Below the pieces are notes generated by a model that was not told the DNA's origin, did not search any database, and was given only the letters and a program-made list of their open reading frames with translations. A stretch of 64,000 nucleotides of DNA. Source: Flavobacteriaceae bacterium. Its GTDB lineage: Bacteria > Bacteroidota > Bacteroidia > Flavobacteriales > Flavobacteriaceae. Positions 44,901 through 55,300 of this stretch are shown piece after piece (position 1 is the stretch's first letter; each line of letters begins with the position of its first letter). Location: assembly GCA_026709415.1 (NCBI GenBank), contig JAPOSZ010000013.1, positions 22,065-86,064 on the forward strand, read 5' to 3'. Both the position numbers and the translations under genes were made by a program.

Positions 44901-45380
44901 GCCCACATAAATATCCAATAATCCGTCTTGGTTGACATCGGCCATGACCACCCCAGTCGCCCAGCCTTTTTTACCTGAGACCTGAGCACTTGCTGTAATG
45001 TCCTTGAACCTAAATCCACCCAAGTTCAGGAACAGTTTATTGTCTTCTAAGTTAGACGTAAAGTAAATATCCTCCAACCCATCATTGTTCACGTCGCCAA
45101 TAGCAACACCACCGCCATTGTAAAAATACTCGTAAATGAAACGATTCATATGTGAAGACTCCGGTAGGTTGTTGGCAAAATGGATCCCTGTATGCGACGG
45201 CGGAAGCCGATGGAACAAAGGTAACGGCTCGTCAATTTCCTGGTCTTCCTTTGATCCACACGAAAGAGCATGAAAAATCAGGGGTAAAATCCATAGATGT
45301 CTAAAAAATCGAAGCAATAGTTGTTTGGGGTTAAAAAAGTTCTTTCCCGATGGATATGGATCCAATGATTCATAATGCAT
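41934..45380 (-). CDS. Very large FG-GAP/VCBS-repeat lipoprotein with ASPIC/UnbV domain
   Basis: From the Met at 45380 the protein has 1148 residues (an in-frame Met lies at 45407, and another at 45503 would overlap the sulfatase gene). The signal ends IFHALSCGSK with a lipobox. Two blocks of FG-GAP repeats, each with Asp-rich calcium loops (GVAIGDVNNDGLEDIYFTSN, VGDLNHDGLPDLYVANDY, LTVGDVNGDGLDDVFIGG, AADFDNDGDQDLFVGG), form beta-propellers. They flank an ASPIC/UnbV module (VRENYPVRGFQSSVSETLHFGLGASKRVEKLQVTWPDGKQQ, about residue 560). Such proteins are frequent in Bacteroidota PULs and are thought to sit on the surface, binding glycans or partners; the precise role is unknown. It follows the sulfatase gene by about 67 bp. 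Confidence 0.85.
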   Translation of the reverse strand: MHYESLDPYPSGKNFFNPKQLLLRFFRHLWILPLIFHALSCGSKEDQEIDEPLPLFHRLPPSHTGIHFANNLPESSHMNRFIYEYFYNGGGVAIGDVNNDGLEDIYFTSNLEDNKLFLNLGGFRFKDITASAQVSGKKGWATGVVMADVNQDGLLDIYVGRSGRFKDDNRLRNELFINQGVNPIGESVFKEQAKMFGLDDASFTTQATFFDYDQDGDLDLFLANHNIEAPPNDIEVIKRWRGMTNSKAGNQLLENQGGFFTDVTAKARIPAHLMNYTLGVSVGDLNHDGLPDLYVANDYSEPDHVYLNNGDKTFNDVAMQSLRHMPNFSMGSDIADVNNDGRQDIMSLDMVAVDNYGIKTSMSGMDVALFHAHVSSGLHHQYMYNALQLNIGNDASGDPLFSNIGQMTGLSNTDWSWAPLMADFDNDGLTDVFITNGIKRDFRNNDFNIFLQKAIQKVVDKGDNPLNHYSHWTHFSPTRAMANYAFRNEGNFHFSDVSVPWGFNDLSFSNGAAYSDLDNDGDLDLVVNNVDSLAFVYENHSNQLKDRHFLKIRLRGSEGNRTGIGATVTLWQNGEMMVRENYPVRGFQSSVSETLHFGLGASKRVEKLQVTWPDGKQQVLHDIKADQLLPLAHTHAIPPPSEKSAIDSERLFTDMTDRTGIDFKHQENPFDDFKRESLLPHKMSQFGPALTVGDVNGDGLDDVFIGGAQSQPGKLYLQQENGRFVVQKMTVFELDKKHEDVVALFFDADQDGDADLYVASGGNEYPIGDAYYRDRLYENRSGKLFSSPHSLPKIAISTGCVSAADFDNDGDQDLFVGGRQLPGNYPSPVSSYLFENVGRSGDLQFIDVSDTVAPTLKDIGMVTDVLWKDMDGDRQKDLIIVGEWMTIKLLRNNNGTYKDHTQEAGLLNESGWWNSLASADFDGDGDWDFVAGNLGRNYKYQASKASPFEIYASDFDQSGTNDIVLAYHELDQTYPVRGRQCSSNQMPFIKEKFPSYDAFGQASITEIYGIENLDQSIQYKATRFETSYIENLGNGKFKIRPLDHLAQLSSTNSIVVVDVNADGHKDLVISGNLYDSEVETPRNDGSYGLCLLGNGKGHFKAMMPYESGLVVQGEVRNARRITIAGRKALVFAKNNDYVQIQSINIAED

Positions 45381-45447
45381 GATCTCGGTTAAGTTATTTC
45401 CCCACATAAAACGCGCCGTATTGGGACCATGGAATAAAAACTCAACA

Positions 45448-46980
45448 TCAATCAGGAATGACCAAACGAATAGGGGTTCCCTCCGACTCGGGATAAAAAG
45501 CATTTTTTGCTTTCAGATCTTCAGCCAATGCCTTCATCATCCTATGGAGCTTTTCAGGGTTTCTTTCTGCGAGGTTATGGGATTCAAATGGATCTTTTTT
45601 TAGATCATAAAGTTCGTAAGGGTCCTCTTCGAAGAAATGGTAGACGACCTTCCAATCTTGTTTTACAAAACTGGTAAAATAGGATGAACGGTGTTTGTGA
45701 GGAAAGTGATTGAGAAAGATACCATCATGCTGCTCATTTCGTTTGCCTGCTAATTGGGTCTTAAGATTAAACCCATCCAGTAGATGCTTTCTTGGCAGAG
45801 GCACTTCAGCAACATGACATAAGGTGGGAAAAAGATCCATGATGGTCCCCATTTGCAGTTGTATGGCATTTGAGGCAATTGGCGTTTTTCTTTGACAACG
45901 AGTATCGCTATTGGGTGATAGCCAAGAAGCGATGAAAGGCACGCGCATGCCTCCCTCCCAATGTTTGCCTTTTTTACCTCTTAATGGGGCGGAGCTGCTG
46001 TAATCATGATCAATGGGTAATGGGGCATCGGAGCCATTGTCTCCCAAAAAGAGGATGAGGGTATTTTCCCCCAATTTCAAATCCCTAACATGTTTTACAA
46101 GATCTCCTAAAGATTGATCCATCCCTTCGACTAAGGTAGCGTAAGCTTGTGCTTTTTCACTCATCATGGAATCGGTATAATGGTCGGCATACCTTGGGTC
46201 GGACTGAAAAGGGGTATGTAGAGCATAATGAGCCATGAAGAGGAAAAAGGGCTTCCCTTCTTCTTTTGATTTTGAAATGGCTGCTTTTGCCTCTAAAGTC
46301 AGGACTTCCGTTAAAAAGATGTCTTTGCCATGATACTCATCCAAACCTTGTACGGCTCGAGACTTTCGCCCTCGGATATGTCCAAAACCATCTGTTCCAT
46401 AATAGCTTCCAGGCTGACCTATGGAACTGCCAGCAATATTGACATCAAAGCCCAGGTTTATTGGGTCTTCCCCTTCACTATCAAAAGGCCCAAAATGAGC
46501 TTTACCCACATGGATGGTTCGATAACCTGCCTGTTGTAGTACCCTTGGTAAGGTGACCGATTGACTATGTAATCCTTTCCAGTTCCAATCAGAAGGACCA
46601 AAGTCCCCTCGATTGTTTTTTTCGGAGTTGATCCATGTTGTAACACCATGACGGGCTGAATTCTGTCCTGTTAGGATGGATACCCGAGTCGGTGAGCAGA
46701 CCGAATGGGCATAAAAATGGGAAAACCGTACGCCATCCTTGGCTAACTCTTCCATATGAGGCGTTCGATAAAATCGGTTTTGGGGATGCACGACGGTGTT
46801 GCCGGAACGATCGGTCATAAAAGGAACCGATGTATCCATCAGACCCATATCATCAACCAAAAAAACAATAATATTGGGTGGCATATCTTTTTGCTCCGAG
46901 CGATCACACGATACGGCTAATAAACCAAGCAACAGAACAATCGCTAAAAGAGGGTTTTTTATGAAGGTTTTATTTTTCAT
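45448..46980 (-). CDS. Lipoprotein sulfatase, S1 (formylglycine) family
   Basis: A 510-residue lipoprotein (LLGLLAVSC, lipobox Cys25). The sulfatase fold starts NIIVFLVDDMGLMDTSVP with two metal Asp (near 43-44). The formylglycine site is CSPTRVSILTG with Cys95. KAHFGPF follows, then FLGDNGSDAPL (second metal Asp-Asn pair), LRGKKGKHWEGGMRVPFIASW (the strongly conserved GGxRVP element of S1 enzymes) and a C-terminal LYDLKKDPFESHNLAERNP. The presence of both the GGxRVP and VDDMG elements makes it closer to GalNAc-6- or arylsulfatase-A-like subfamilies than the PUL 1 sulfatase. Next to the PL8 lyase, it probably desulfates a glycosaminoglycan or its fragments. Confidence 0.92.
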   Translation of the reverse strand: MKNKTFIKNPLLAIVLLLGLLAVSCDRSEQKDMPPNIIVFLVDDMGLMDTSVPFMTDRSGNTVVHPQNRFYRTPHMEELAKDGVRFSHFYAHSVCSPTRVSILTGQNSARHGVTTWINSEKNNRGDFGPSDWNWKGLHSQSVTLPRVLQQAGYRTIHVGKAHFGPFDSEGEDPINLGFDVNIAGSSIGQPGSYYGTDGFGHIRGRKSRAVQGLDEYHGKDIFLTEVLTLEAKAAISKSKEEGKPFFLFMAHYALHTPFQSDPRYADHYTDSMMSEKAQAYATLVEGMDQSLGDLVKHVRDLKLGENTLILFLGDNGSDAPLPIDHDYSSSAPLRGKKGKHWEGGMRVPFIASWLSPNSDTRCQRKTPIASNAIQLQMGTIMDLFPTLCHVAEVPLPRKHLLDGFNLKTQLAGKRNEQHDGIFLNHFPHKHRSSYFTSFVKQDWKVVYHFFEEDPYELYDLKKDPFESHNLAERNPEKLHRMMKALAEDLKAKNAFYPESEGTPIRLVIPD

Positions 46981-47053
46981 CTCTACCGAGGTATAAGTTT
47001 TAATTTGTCTTTATGGTTACCATAACGAAGCATACGCCATCATTAAATCCTTA

Positions 47054-50011
47054 CTAAACAGGCAACAACTTGAGTTCTATCGGCTTCCCATCAACACACT
47101 TAAAAGTCATCAGTGTACTGTCCCCGGTTCTTTTGATTTGACAATTTTCAACGTCGCTGGCCAATTTCCATTTTCCTTTTATTTCCAATTCGATACTCAC
47201 GGGTATGCTTCCTTGATTATCATATGGTTTCGAACTTCCCAAATTGATGCTCGGATAGCACAGTGAAAGAAGCATTCCTTCCCCTTTTTTTTGAAGCATC
47301 ACGAGCGATTCGTGACTGACATTTTGAACCAAATCATGTTTTACCTTTCCTTTTTCAAACAAAACCATTCCTGTGATTCCCGTTCTTTGATCCTTAACGA
47401 TATGAGCTCTTTGATCTTTTTGAAGGACTTCATAATCTGGCTCTTCAGCTGACTTTGCCCCATGAATCAAGGTGGCATATTCATAGGCTGCATTTTTAGG
47501 GGCTTTGCCATGATTGAAGTAAGCGACACAAAAAACGCCTTCGGTGTCTCGTTCTGATTTATTATGCTTTGACTTTTGTTTTTGTCTTTGCACCATGAGG
47601 TTTTGCCCTTGGGGTATAAAATACGTATGGCCTTTATTATCGGTTATTTGATGTGATTGCTTTGGATTCAGTGCTTCGCTGAATAACGAGGTGCGAGGCG
47701 TTCCATTCACTGTCATTAGGGAATCGAGGGAGGCCTCGAATTGAAAAAGGGTCGTTTCCGTTGGATGATCTGCATTGCTGTTTTCAATATGGCTTCCTAG
47801 AGCAATCAAACAGTCATCAAAAAGAAACACCGATTTTCTGGCTCTATGGTCTGGAGTGAAATTTCGAAGCTCCAAATACTCATGAAGTTTCATTCCAAAA
47901 ATGCCGTTTTTCCCTTCCAAACTAGAACTACCACAAAAGGCTTCATCGGTTTTAGCCATCAGTGTTTTGACAGGGCAATACAATTTATCCAAAGGCAGGT
48001 GAATCGTTGTGGTGCCTGGAAAACGATTCCAATCCCAACCGTTTTGTACCCATCCGCTCGCTTTTCCATTGATCGGGTTCCCCGAGTGATTGATTTGAAT
48101 GGTGCCGTAACTCATGTAACGTCCCCATCGATTATCATGGGCATAAATTTCACTAGACCAGATATAATTGGAATAGCCTTTGACGCTGACTTGCCAGTCC
48201 TCTCTGCGATGGATCCCCAAACAGGCATAGTTGACAACCTGAAAACCATCCATATGGGTTTCTGGTTGAATACCTTCCTCCTGAAATTCAAGATACATTT
48301 TCTCCCAAGGCTTGGCCAAACGCATATAAGCTGATGCTAATACCTTATTGATTTCGTATCCGGATTTGGCGACATACCCCATGCCATCAATCACCTTTTG
48401 GTTGATTTTCCCGGCAAAAACCTGTCTACCGGATAAACTGATGGGCCAATCGTATTTATTGGAGAAGTTGCGCATCAACAACATCGATTGTACTAAATTT
48501 CTTCTAGCTTGTGCCCCTATTTCAAAAGGAGTCTGCGAAAGGGCGTATACCACGGGTGCTATGCCCATAAAGGCACCTGTCATATAAGCTGGGTATAATC
48601 CAGCGTGGTGATACAAGGAGCCATCGGGTTTGATACCACCAACCGTGCCTGAGGAGTATTGCAAAGAGTTGGTCAAGAAGCGACGGAGGGCTTTCATTTC
48701 CCTTACTTTTTCGGGAGAATCCTCCATGAGCAAAACGGCTATTAACCGACCTTTGGCCTTGGTGTTCCAAAGATCAGCGACCCCTTGAAGCTCATTGACC
48801 GAAAGATCTTTTCGACCTTCTGCATTCCCATACCAATAGGCCAGCAGACGGGAAGCTGTTTGTAGCCTACCCGATTGTTTCAGTGCCTCCTTCATTAACA
48901 AAAAAGAGGCGGGGATCCCCTCAAATTGATAACCAAAATGGTGTTGGGTCCCTGTGGCACTTCCGTAATCATACCCTTGGTCCACAAAATGATCGAACAA
49001 ATCCAAAAACATTTCCTTGCTTAAATCATCATCTGTCAGGGCGTATCCTCGAGCCAGGCCGAAGAAAACCGGCGATAGATGGAGCGGTTTTAAATCGTTC
49101 AACTCAGGGTCGTACTCATCGGCTGAAACGATGGGGCGACCACTCAGGCTTCCATCTTCATTTCTAATGATGTTGAAGTCTAGAAAATGGTCTTTGTAGT
49201 ACCAGTTTTCATCCTGATGTGGTACCTTTCCTTGTACGATTTCCAGGAGGCGCTTTTCTATGGATTCAAAGGCTTTTTTGTGCAATTCAGTAACCGTGGC
49301 TTCCAATGGAAGGTCATGGGTATAAGTACTTTCCCAATACCATTGTGCACCCCAATGGTTATGGTTCACTTTGGGATTAATAAACGGGACCTGCTGGTCT
49401 GGTGTACTTCGGTGATGGATCGGCTCACCACTAAAATGAATTCTATCAAAATACAAGGTTCCTGAATCGGCTTTTGTCGGCGCTTTGAATTTCATGTAAT
49501 CTAAGGTATCCACTTGAGACAGTGGTTCCATTTCGGAAAAACGTACCCAGCATGCCCGCCAGCCTGAAAAATTCAAATAAAAGGGGAATTGGTATGCTTT
49601 CGTTGTCCCCAAACCGAATTCGACCAAGAGATAATCGTCTAATGGCGTTTCATTATAAATCCAACCCATGAATCCACCTTCTCGATAAAACCTATCCGTT
49701 TGATTGGCTCCTACTTCGGAATAAAGACTTTGGTTCACTTTCTTCTTGATGTTGAAAGAAGCTTGCAAACCTGTCGGCTGAATCACTTTTATTTCGAAAT
49801 CGGGTTCCCATTGCCATCGAATCGCTTTTTTCCCTACTTTATATCGTTGGGTCGAAATACTGAATCCTTTTCCTTTCCAGTTGGACGGCACCCCTTGCTC
49901 AAAGCTGAGATACTTAGAAGAAATGCTACTTTGTCCATGCACTTGGGTTTTGATCATGAATGCCAGCAGTAGGATGGATCCTGAAACCCAAAATGGATAT
50001 GCTTGTTTCAT
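47054..50011 (-). CDS. Chondroitin sulfate ABC lyase-type polysaccharide lyase (PL8)
   Basis: A 985-residue secreted lyase (signal ends KTQVHGQ). The lyase-N jelly roll begins LSFEQGVPSNWKGKG and ends FDRIHF near residue 215. The toroid has the catalytic His and Tyr in KPDGSLYHHAGLYPAY (spacing 7), Arg in LSGRQVFAGK, and Glu in YIWSSEIYAHDNRWGRYMSYG. GWVQNGWDWNRFPGTTTIHLPL then starts the super-sandwich domain. These are the four catalytic residues of chondroitinase ABC I. Its ATG overlaps the stop of the upstream 695-residue gene (ATGA). It is a paralogue of the PUL 1 enzyme at 22077 but clearly diverged, which suggests different sulfation or chain preference. Confidence 0.9.
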   Translation of the reverse strand: MKQAYPFWVSGSILLLAFMIKTQVHGQSSISSKYLSFEQGVPSNWKGKGFSISTQRYKVGKKAIRWQWEPDFEIKVIQPTGLQASFNIKKKVNQSLYSEVGANQTDRFYREGGFMGWIYNETPLDDYLLVEFGLGTTKAYQFPFYLNFSGWRACWVRFSEMEPLSQVDTLDYMKFKAPTKADSGTLYFDRIHFSGEPIHHRSTPDQQVPFINPKVNHNHWGAQWYWESTYTHDLPLEATVTELHKKAFESIEKRLLEIVQGKVPHQDENWYYKDHFLDFNIIRNEDGSLSGRPIVSADEYDPELNDLKPLHLSPVFFGLARGYALTDDDLSKEMFLDLFDHFVDQGYDYGSATGTQHHFGYQFEGIPASFLLMKEALKQSGRLQTASRLLAYWYGNAEGRKDLSVNELQGVADLWNTKAKGRLIAVLLMEDSPEKVREMKALRRFLTNSLQYSSGTVGGIKPDGSLYHHAGLYPAYMTGAFMGIAPVVYALSQTPFEIGAQARRNLVQSMLLMRNFSNKYDWPISLSGRQVFAGKINQKVIDGMGYVAKSGYEINKVLASAYMRLAKPWEKMYLEFQEEGIQPETHMDGFQVVNYACLGIHRREDWQVSVKGYSNYIWSSEIYAHDNRWGRYMSYGTIQINHSGNPINGKASGWVQNGWDWNRFPGTTTIHLPLDKLYCPVKTLMAKTDEAFCGSSSLEGKNGIFGMKLHEYLELRNFTPDHRARKSVFLFDDCLIALGSHIENSNADHPTETTLFQFEASLDSLMTVNGTPRTSLFSEALNPKQSHQITDNKGHTYFIPQGQNLMVQRQKQKSKHNKSERDTEGVFCVAYFNHGKAPKNAAYEYATLIHGAKSAEEPDYEVLQKDQRAHIVKDQRTGITGMVLFEKGKVKHDLVQNVSHESLVMLQKKGEGMLLSLCYPSINLGSSKPYDNQGSIPVSIELEIKGKWKLASDVENCQIKRTGDSTLMTFKCVDGKPIELKLLPV

Positions 50012-52095
50012 TTCCTCCCTTCCTTGGTCCTCAAAATACCATAGACTTGTAAAAACCGGTGATCAAAGTGACTCTTCCAAAGCGTTTCGATGACTTGGTC
50101 ATTATATCGGGCTAAATAAAAATAACCTTCTCCGCCACCATAAATATGAGAAGGATTCCCCTTGGGGTCTCCATCGATAAAGGCATCAAAGAGGTCATCT
50201 TCAACATGCATAGCAACAATCGTATTGGCATAATTCACTGCATATTTTTCGGGCAGGTATCCATCTTCAAAAAAGAATTGCAATGCCTTGTTATCAAAAG
50301 ACCCATGACCACTGTCCTCAACGCTCATCCTATCTGAACCTGGCCAATTGCTAAATGCATAGGGATGTTTTAATACTTCGAGGCCTTTTCGTTTGTACAC
50401 CGTGATGTATTTTTCAAAATAGGTCATGTGATCTTTGACGATGCCATCTAGTTTGTCGGCATAGATTGTATCGATACCCAAAGCTCGCATGGCCTTAACG
50501 GCCTGCAACTGCCCCAATAACAAGGGCAACAGTCGATTGAGGTAAGGGACATATCCGGTTCGCTCCGATGAGGCTCCAGGAGAAACGTATAGCGCCAATT
50601 CTTTGGATACAAAAGGTTCGATGATGGCTTCTCTATCTGCATTTTCTAAATAATGGGCAATAATAAAATCGAAAATAGTGGTGGATCTGCGAAGTAACAC
50701 TTCTGCTATTTCCCGATAGGTTTGATCCTTGAATGCTTGGAGTGTTCCCGTATACTTTTTTCCCCATAAATCGCGATTCTCCGCAATCATACGGGCACAA
50801 GCACTACTCCAAACCACACCTGAATAGCTTGCAATGCCAGGAATGATGCCTATTTTATCCTGATGGTCATACCACAAACTGCGGTACATTGGCCAATTAG
50901 GGCTTAGCGATTCGGTAACCTTTGTTTGAGGTCTCGTCGTTCCTTGTATCAAAGGAACCATGAGATTTGGATCAATATCATTTCTCGCTTGGTAAATTCG
51001 TTGGCAGGCTTCTATGGTTTTATTGACAATCGCGATATCCCCCGTTTTTTGATAAATCCATCGAGCAATCATGGGGTTTGTAAAATTTCCAAAATGTCTA
51101 TCGTAGTTCGGCAATCGCATTTCATTGACATAAAAGTCGCGAACCGTCTTCAAATCTTTCGGAGTCAATGGGCCATCAAAAGAGACATCAAGCATGGGAT
51201 GAGCTCTTGTCCCTCTGACGAGTTGACTTTTCATGTAATGTAAAGGATCGTTGGCTGGTATTTCGCGGATTGTAGAAAACTCGCTCATATTCAACTCCCC
51301 ACCCCAAGCTGCTTGAAAAAGGTGAGAACTGCCATTGTGTTGACGTCTTTCAATAATCTCAATACGATGCATGCCAAAGGCGACTTTCGGCTCATCGAGA
51401 TCGTCCAATTTCCATTTGCAGGTCATGATGTGATTTGGTTTGCCTTTCTCCATAATGGAAAGACGCAAGCCATCCCTCTCATGGGTCATGATAAACCAAA
51501 AATCCTGATCTCCATGGAGAGCGAAAGAAGCAAAGGGGACCAAATACTCCTTAAACGACGCTTTGCTATTACGGGAATCGAATAGGTTGATGGTCTTATG
51601 AATCGCCACCCGATAAGGCCCTACTTGAAAGGCAAGGTGTCTTAATCTGTCGGGGAAGGTTTTGGGATAACGATAGGTCAATAAAACGCCTAACCCTTCT
51701 CCTACTTGAAGTGTTCTTTTAGATTTTAAACTCACAAGACTCAATGTCTTTTCGTTGACTTGTCGATAAATTTTCTTATCTCTATTGTAGAATCTTGATG
51801 CTTGAAACTCCAGTCCCGCTGGCGAAAAGACAGCTCTGCCTTGTGTTTCACCAAAAAAATCGAGCGAATACTCGGGTTTTTCACCGCTATTGATCAAGAT
51901 GACTTGATTCCCATGAAATACTTCAGGGATAGCTTCTTGGGCATTCAATCTCAATGATATGAAAAGAAAAATCGCCATGCTGATGAGTACGGTCCAAAGG
52001 AGCCCGTTTTTCCGGTCTAATGGAACCAACCTTGAGCAAGGCCTTCGGATCTTATTCATCCAACTAAAACGACATTCAATACATTGATTCATCAT
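50008..52095 (-). CDS. Uncharacterised secreted PUL protein, beta-sandwich plus helical domain
   Basis: Up to 695 residues; a start at Met13 (52059) would leave the membrane-spanning signal LLWTVLISMAIFLFISLRLNAQEA intact. Residues ~45-290 are beta-rich and resemble a carbohydrate-binding or laminin-G-like sandwich (LGVLLTYRYPKTFPDRLRHLAFQVG, VAFGMHRIEIIERRQ). The rest is helix-rich with spaced aromatics (NYDRHFGNFTNPMIARWIYQKTGD, SLWYDHQDKIGIIPGIASYSG, SNWPGSDRMSVEDSGHGSFD), as in (alpha/alpha) barrels. The ED-S-GHGSFDNKAL segment with His, Asp and Tyr neighbours could form an active site. I do not recognise a CAZyme family. It is the first gene after the HTCS and is coupled by ATGA overlap to the PL8 gene, so a role in glycan breakdown is likely. 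Confidence 0.65.
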   Translation of the reverse strand: MMNQCIECRFSWMNKIRRPCSRLVPLDRKNGLLWTVLISMAIFLFISLRLNAQEAIPEVFHGNQVILINSGEKPEYSLDFFGETQGRAVFSPAGLEFQASRFYNRDKKIYRQVNEKTLSLVSLKSKRTLQVGEGLGVLLTYRYPKTFPDRLRHLAFQVGPYRVAIHKTINLFDSRNSKASFKEYLVPFASFALHGDQDFWFIMTHERDGLRLSIMEKGKPNHIMTCKWKLDDLDEPKVAFGMHRIEIIERRQHNGSSHLFQAAWGGELNMSEFSTIREIPANDPLHYMKSQLVRGTRAHPMLDVSFDGPLTPKDLKTVRDFYVNEMRLPNYDRHFGNFTNPMIARWIYQKTGDIAIVNKTIEACQRIYQARNDIDPNLMVPLIQGTTRPQTKVTESLSPNWPMYRSLWYDHQDKIGIIPGIASYSGVVWSSACARMIAENRDLWGKKYTGTLQAFKDQTYREIAEVLLRRSTTIFDFIIAHYLENADREAIIEPFVSKELALYVSPGASSERTGYVPYLNRLLPLLLGQLQAVKAMRALGIDTIYADKLDGIVKDHMTYFEKYITVYKRKGLEVLKHPYAFSNWPGSDRMSVEDSGHGSFDNKALQFFFEDGYLPEKYAVNYANTIVAMHVEDDLFDAFIDGDPKGNPSHIYGGGEGYFYLARYNDQVIETLWKSHFDHRFLQVYGILRTKEGRK

Positions 52096-52397
52096 GATTT
52101 TTATTTTTTTGGGATTAAGGTCTATTCATTGCAGGATGGTAAACAAAGCCTTACTATGACAAAAGCCCTTTGAAGGGTAAGAAAGGTTCCGTCTAAATAA
52201 CACCATCGTGCTTCATAAAGAAGGGCAATATTTATTCTATCAATAGGGTTAAATCGTTCAAAAAGCCCATATACTTTTTTTGTATAAGAAAAAAGGGGAT
52301 TCGTTGCAGCCCCTTGAATCATTTGTCTCATGAAGATATAAAAATTTGCATGAAGTTACCATACAGTCAAAAAGCTAACCGACGTCGATGAGTTATC
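52096..52397. promoter_or_regulatory. Region between the HTCS gene and the PUL 2 enzyme operon
   Basis: About 300 bp upstream of the minus-strand enzyme operon, so it should carry its HTCS-controlled promoter. No CAAAnnTA (-7 box on this strand) or clear inverted repeat was identified. Confidence 0.3.
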
Positions 52398-55300
52398 TCA
52401 TGATGATAAATTTTGCAACTCTTTTTCACTTTCCCAATGGAGCAATTTACGATATTGGCTAGGACTTTTCTTGAACACTTTCTTAAAGCAAGTCCTAAAG
52501 TACTTTAAATCATTAAATCCCACCTGATACGCAATATCGGCAACACCATGTTTGGTCTGTTCTAATAGTTGAGCAGCTTTCTTGAGCTTGATCATTCGAA
52601 CAAACTCAGAAATAGACTGACCCGTCAGCGCCTTCAGTTTGCGGTATAAAACCGAACGGCTCATGTACATTTTTGATACAAAGAAATTAACGTTAAACTG
52701 AGGGTTTGAAACATTTTCTTCAACAATATCGATGGCCTTTTTCAAAAACGCTTCATCAACCGAAACATTATTGGCAAACTCTTTGGGTTCCAATATGACA
52801 TCCTTCTTGAACTTTTCAACCAGCTTTTTTCTAGAATTCAACATGTTTCCAATCTGCATTTGTAGGATATCCGCATTAAAGGGTTTGGTGAGATACACAT
52901 CGGCACCGGTCTCATAGCCAATTTTCTGTGCTTTCGAGGACGTCCTAGCGGTTAACAAGATGATGGGAACATGACTCGTTTTAATATCTCTCTTCATCGC
53001 CTGACTAAGCGCTATCCCATCCATCCTGGGCATCATCACATCGCTGATGATTAGATCCATGGAGTATTCTTTAGCCATGACCAAGGCCTCTTCCCCGTTG
53101 TCTGCTTCGAAAATATTAAAATTGTCCCTCAAGATATTCTTTATAAAATCCCTTAGTTCTTCATTGTCCTCCACAAGCAATATATTGGGTAGAGCATCGT
53201 CAAGGGAGATCTTTCCCTGAGCGTAATTCTTCTTCCTTAAGAAGTTTTCGACTTCCAAATGAGCCACTTCATCTTTTGAAAACTCGATTTTCTCATCGGA
53301 GAAATCTTGAGTTAGAATCTCTTCCTTGTTTAAATGGTCTTTGCCCAACGGCAGTAGAATAGTAAACTTAGTTTCTTTTCCCTCCATGCTTTTTACAGAG
53401 ATGTTTCCATGGTGTCGTTCGATGATGTTTTTAGACAAAGAAAGTCCAATGCCGAAACCGGACATGCGCCCATCATCCCTTGATTTCCCTAATTGAAAAT
53501 AACGATCAAAAATGTTTAGAATCTCTTCCTTGGGAATTCCTTTTCCTGTATTTGTGAATTCTAGCTTAACCTGTTGCTCCCCATCTTTTCCCGAAGAGGG
53601 TATCAGGATAACGGCAAGAGTGATGCTTCCATGATCCTCTGTGAATTTAAAGGCATTGGAAAGGAGATTGAAGACCACTTTCTTCATTTCGTTGGGATCG
53701 AACCAAACCTTTACTGGAACTTTCTTGGGTTCTCGTAGGCGGTAATCGATGTTTCTTTGTTTCGCCAAATCTTCAAAGCAAAGCTTAATTTCTCTTAAAA
53801 AAGCAACGATGTCATTTTCATAAGCTTGTAAGCGCCATTGACCGACTTCACTTTTTCTAAAGTCCAATAGCTCGTTAATCAGTTGTAAGAGCACAGAAGT
53901 ATTCCGATACATCCCTCGAAGCTGGTCCTGAACGTATGCCCCTCCCCTTTTCTCTTGAATTAAACGTTGTAAAGGACCTGCAATTAAGGTGAGAGGGGTT
54001 CTAAAATCATGTGAAATGTTGGTGAAAAGTTTAAGCTTTAATTGGTTTACTTTTTTGATTCTTTCCTTTTCAATGCGTTCTTGCTTTAGTTCATCCCGTT
54101 GCTTTGCTTTAAGAGCAAGATATCTCCTAACCATAAAAACAACACAAATGATGGCCAAGAAATACAGAAGAGATACCCACCAAGTACGCCAAATAGGTGG
54201 TCGTATTTTCAGTTGAATGGAAACGGGTTCCTCGTTCCAATACCCATCATTATTAGCGGCTTTGACCTTAAAAAAGTATTCTCCAGGTTCGATGTTTGTA
54301 TAATTGGCTGTTTTTCGGTTACCCACATAGTTCCAATCCTCATCGAGACCTTCCAATTTATAGGCATACTGGTTTTTACCAGGCTGATAATAACTCAGTG
54401 CCACGAAGTCAAACCCAAAATCATTTTGGTTATGCTTTAAGGTAATCTTCTCGGCATGTCCCTGCATGTTTGTGTGCAACTGATGACGAACCTTAAACGC
54501 AGTAATGGCAACTGGAGGAATAAAAGTATTTTCTTTGATATCACCCGGCTCAAAGAAGGTGATGCCGTTTGTACTTCCAAAGTACAATCGTCTATTTTGA
54601 TCTTGTACAACCGCCCCATAATTGAATTCATTTTCGCTTAGTCCGTCGGCAACATCATAGCTCTTTATTGTCCCTGTATTTCGGTCCAGTCTATTGAGAC
54701 CTTTATTGGTGCTGACCCATAGATGGTTGTGTCTATCGGGCAGAATGGCATATACCACATCATTGGACAATCCATTGGCTGTATTATAAACCGTGCTTTT
54801 ATTTGTAACGGGGTCGTACCGATGAAGGCCGTTCCCCCGAGTCCCAATCCAAAGGATATTTTCGTCTGAATAAAGACTGCTTACCGTCATTGGAACATCG
54901 GTGTCTGTTGTCGTTCCATAAAAATTGATGGCATTCATCTCTTTGGTGGTGATACTGATCTTTACAAGGCCTTTTTCACTGCCTATCAAAAGGGAATCGG
55001 AATAATTGGTTTTGGAAAAAACTAAAATGGAGGACCCCAAAAGACGTTTCTCATCATCGACTTTGGTAAATGATCTTTCATTGTATTCATAGAGGTTTAT
55101 CTCGCCTCCATCGGTCCCGATCCAAATATTGCCTTGGGAATCTTCTAACAAACAAGTGATTCTGTTGTCACTCACTGAAGTATTATTCCAAGAAATCGAT
55201 GTGTGTTTTTTAAATTGGTAAGGTCTTTTCTTTGGATCTAGGAGATACAATCCCCCACCATGTGTGCCGATCCAGAACGTGCCTCTGCTATCCTTGATCA

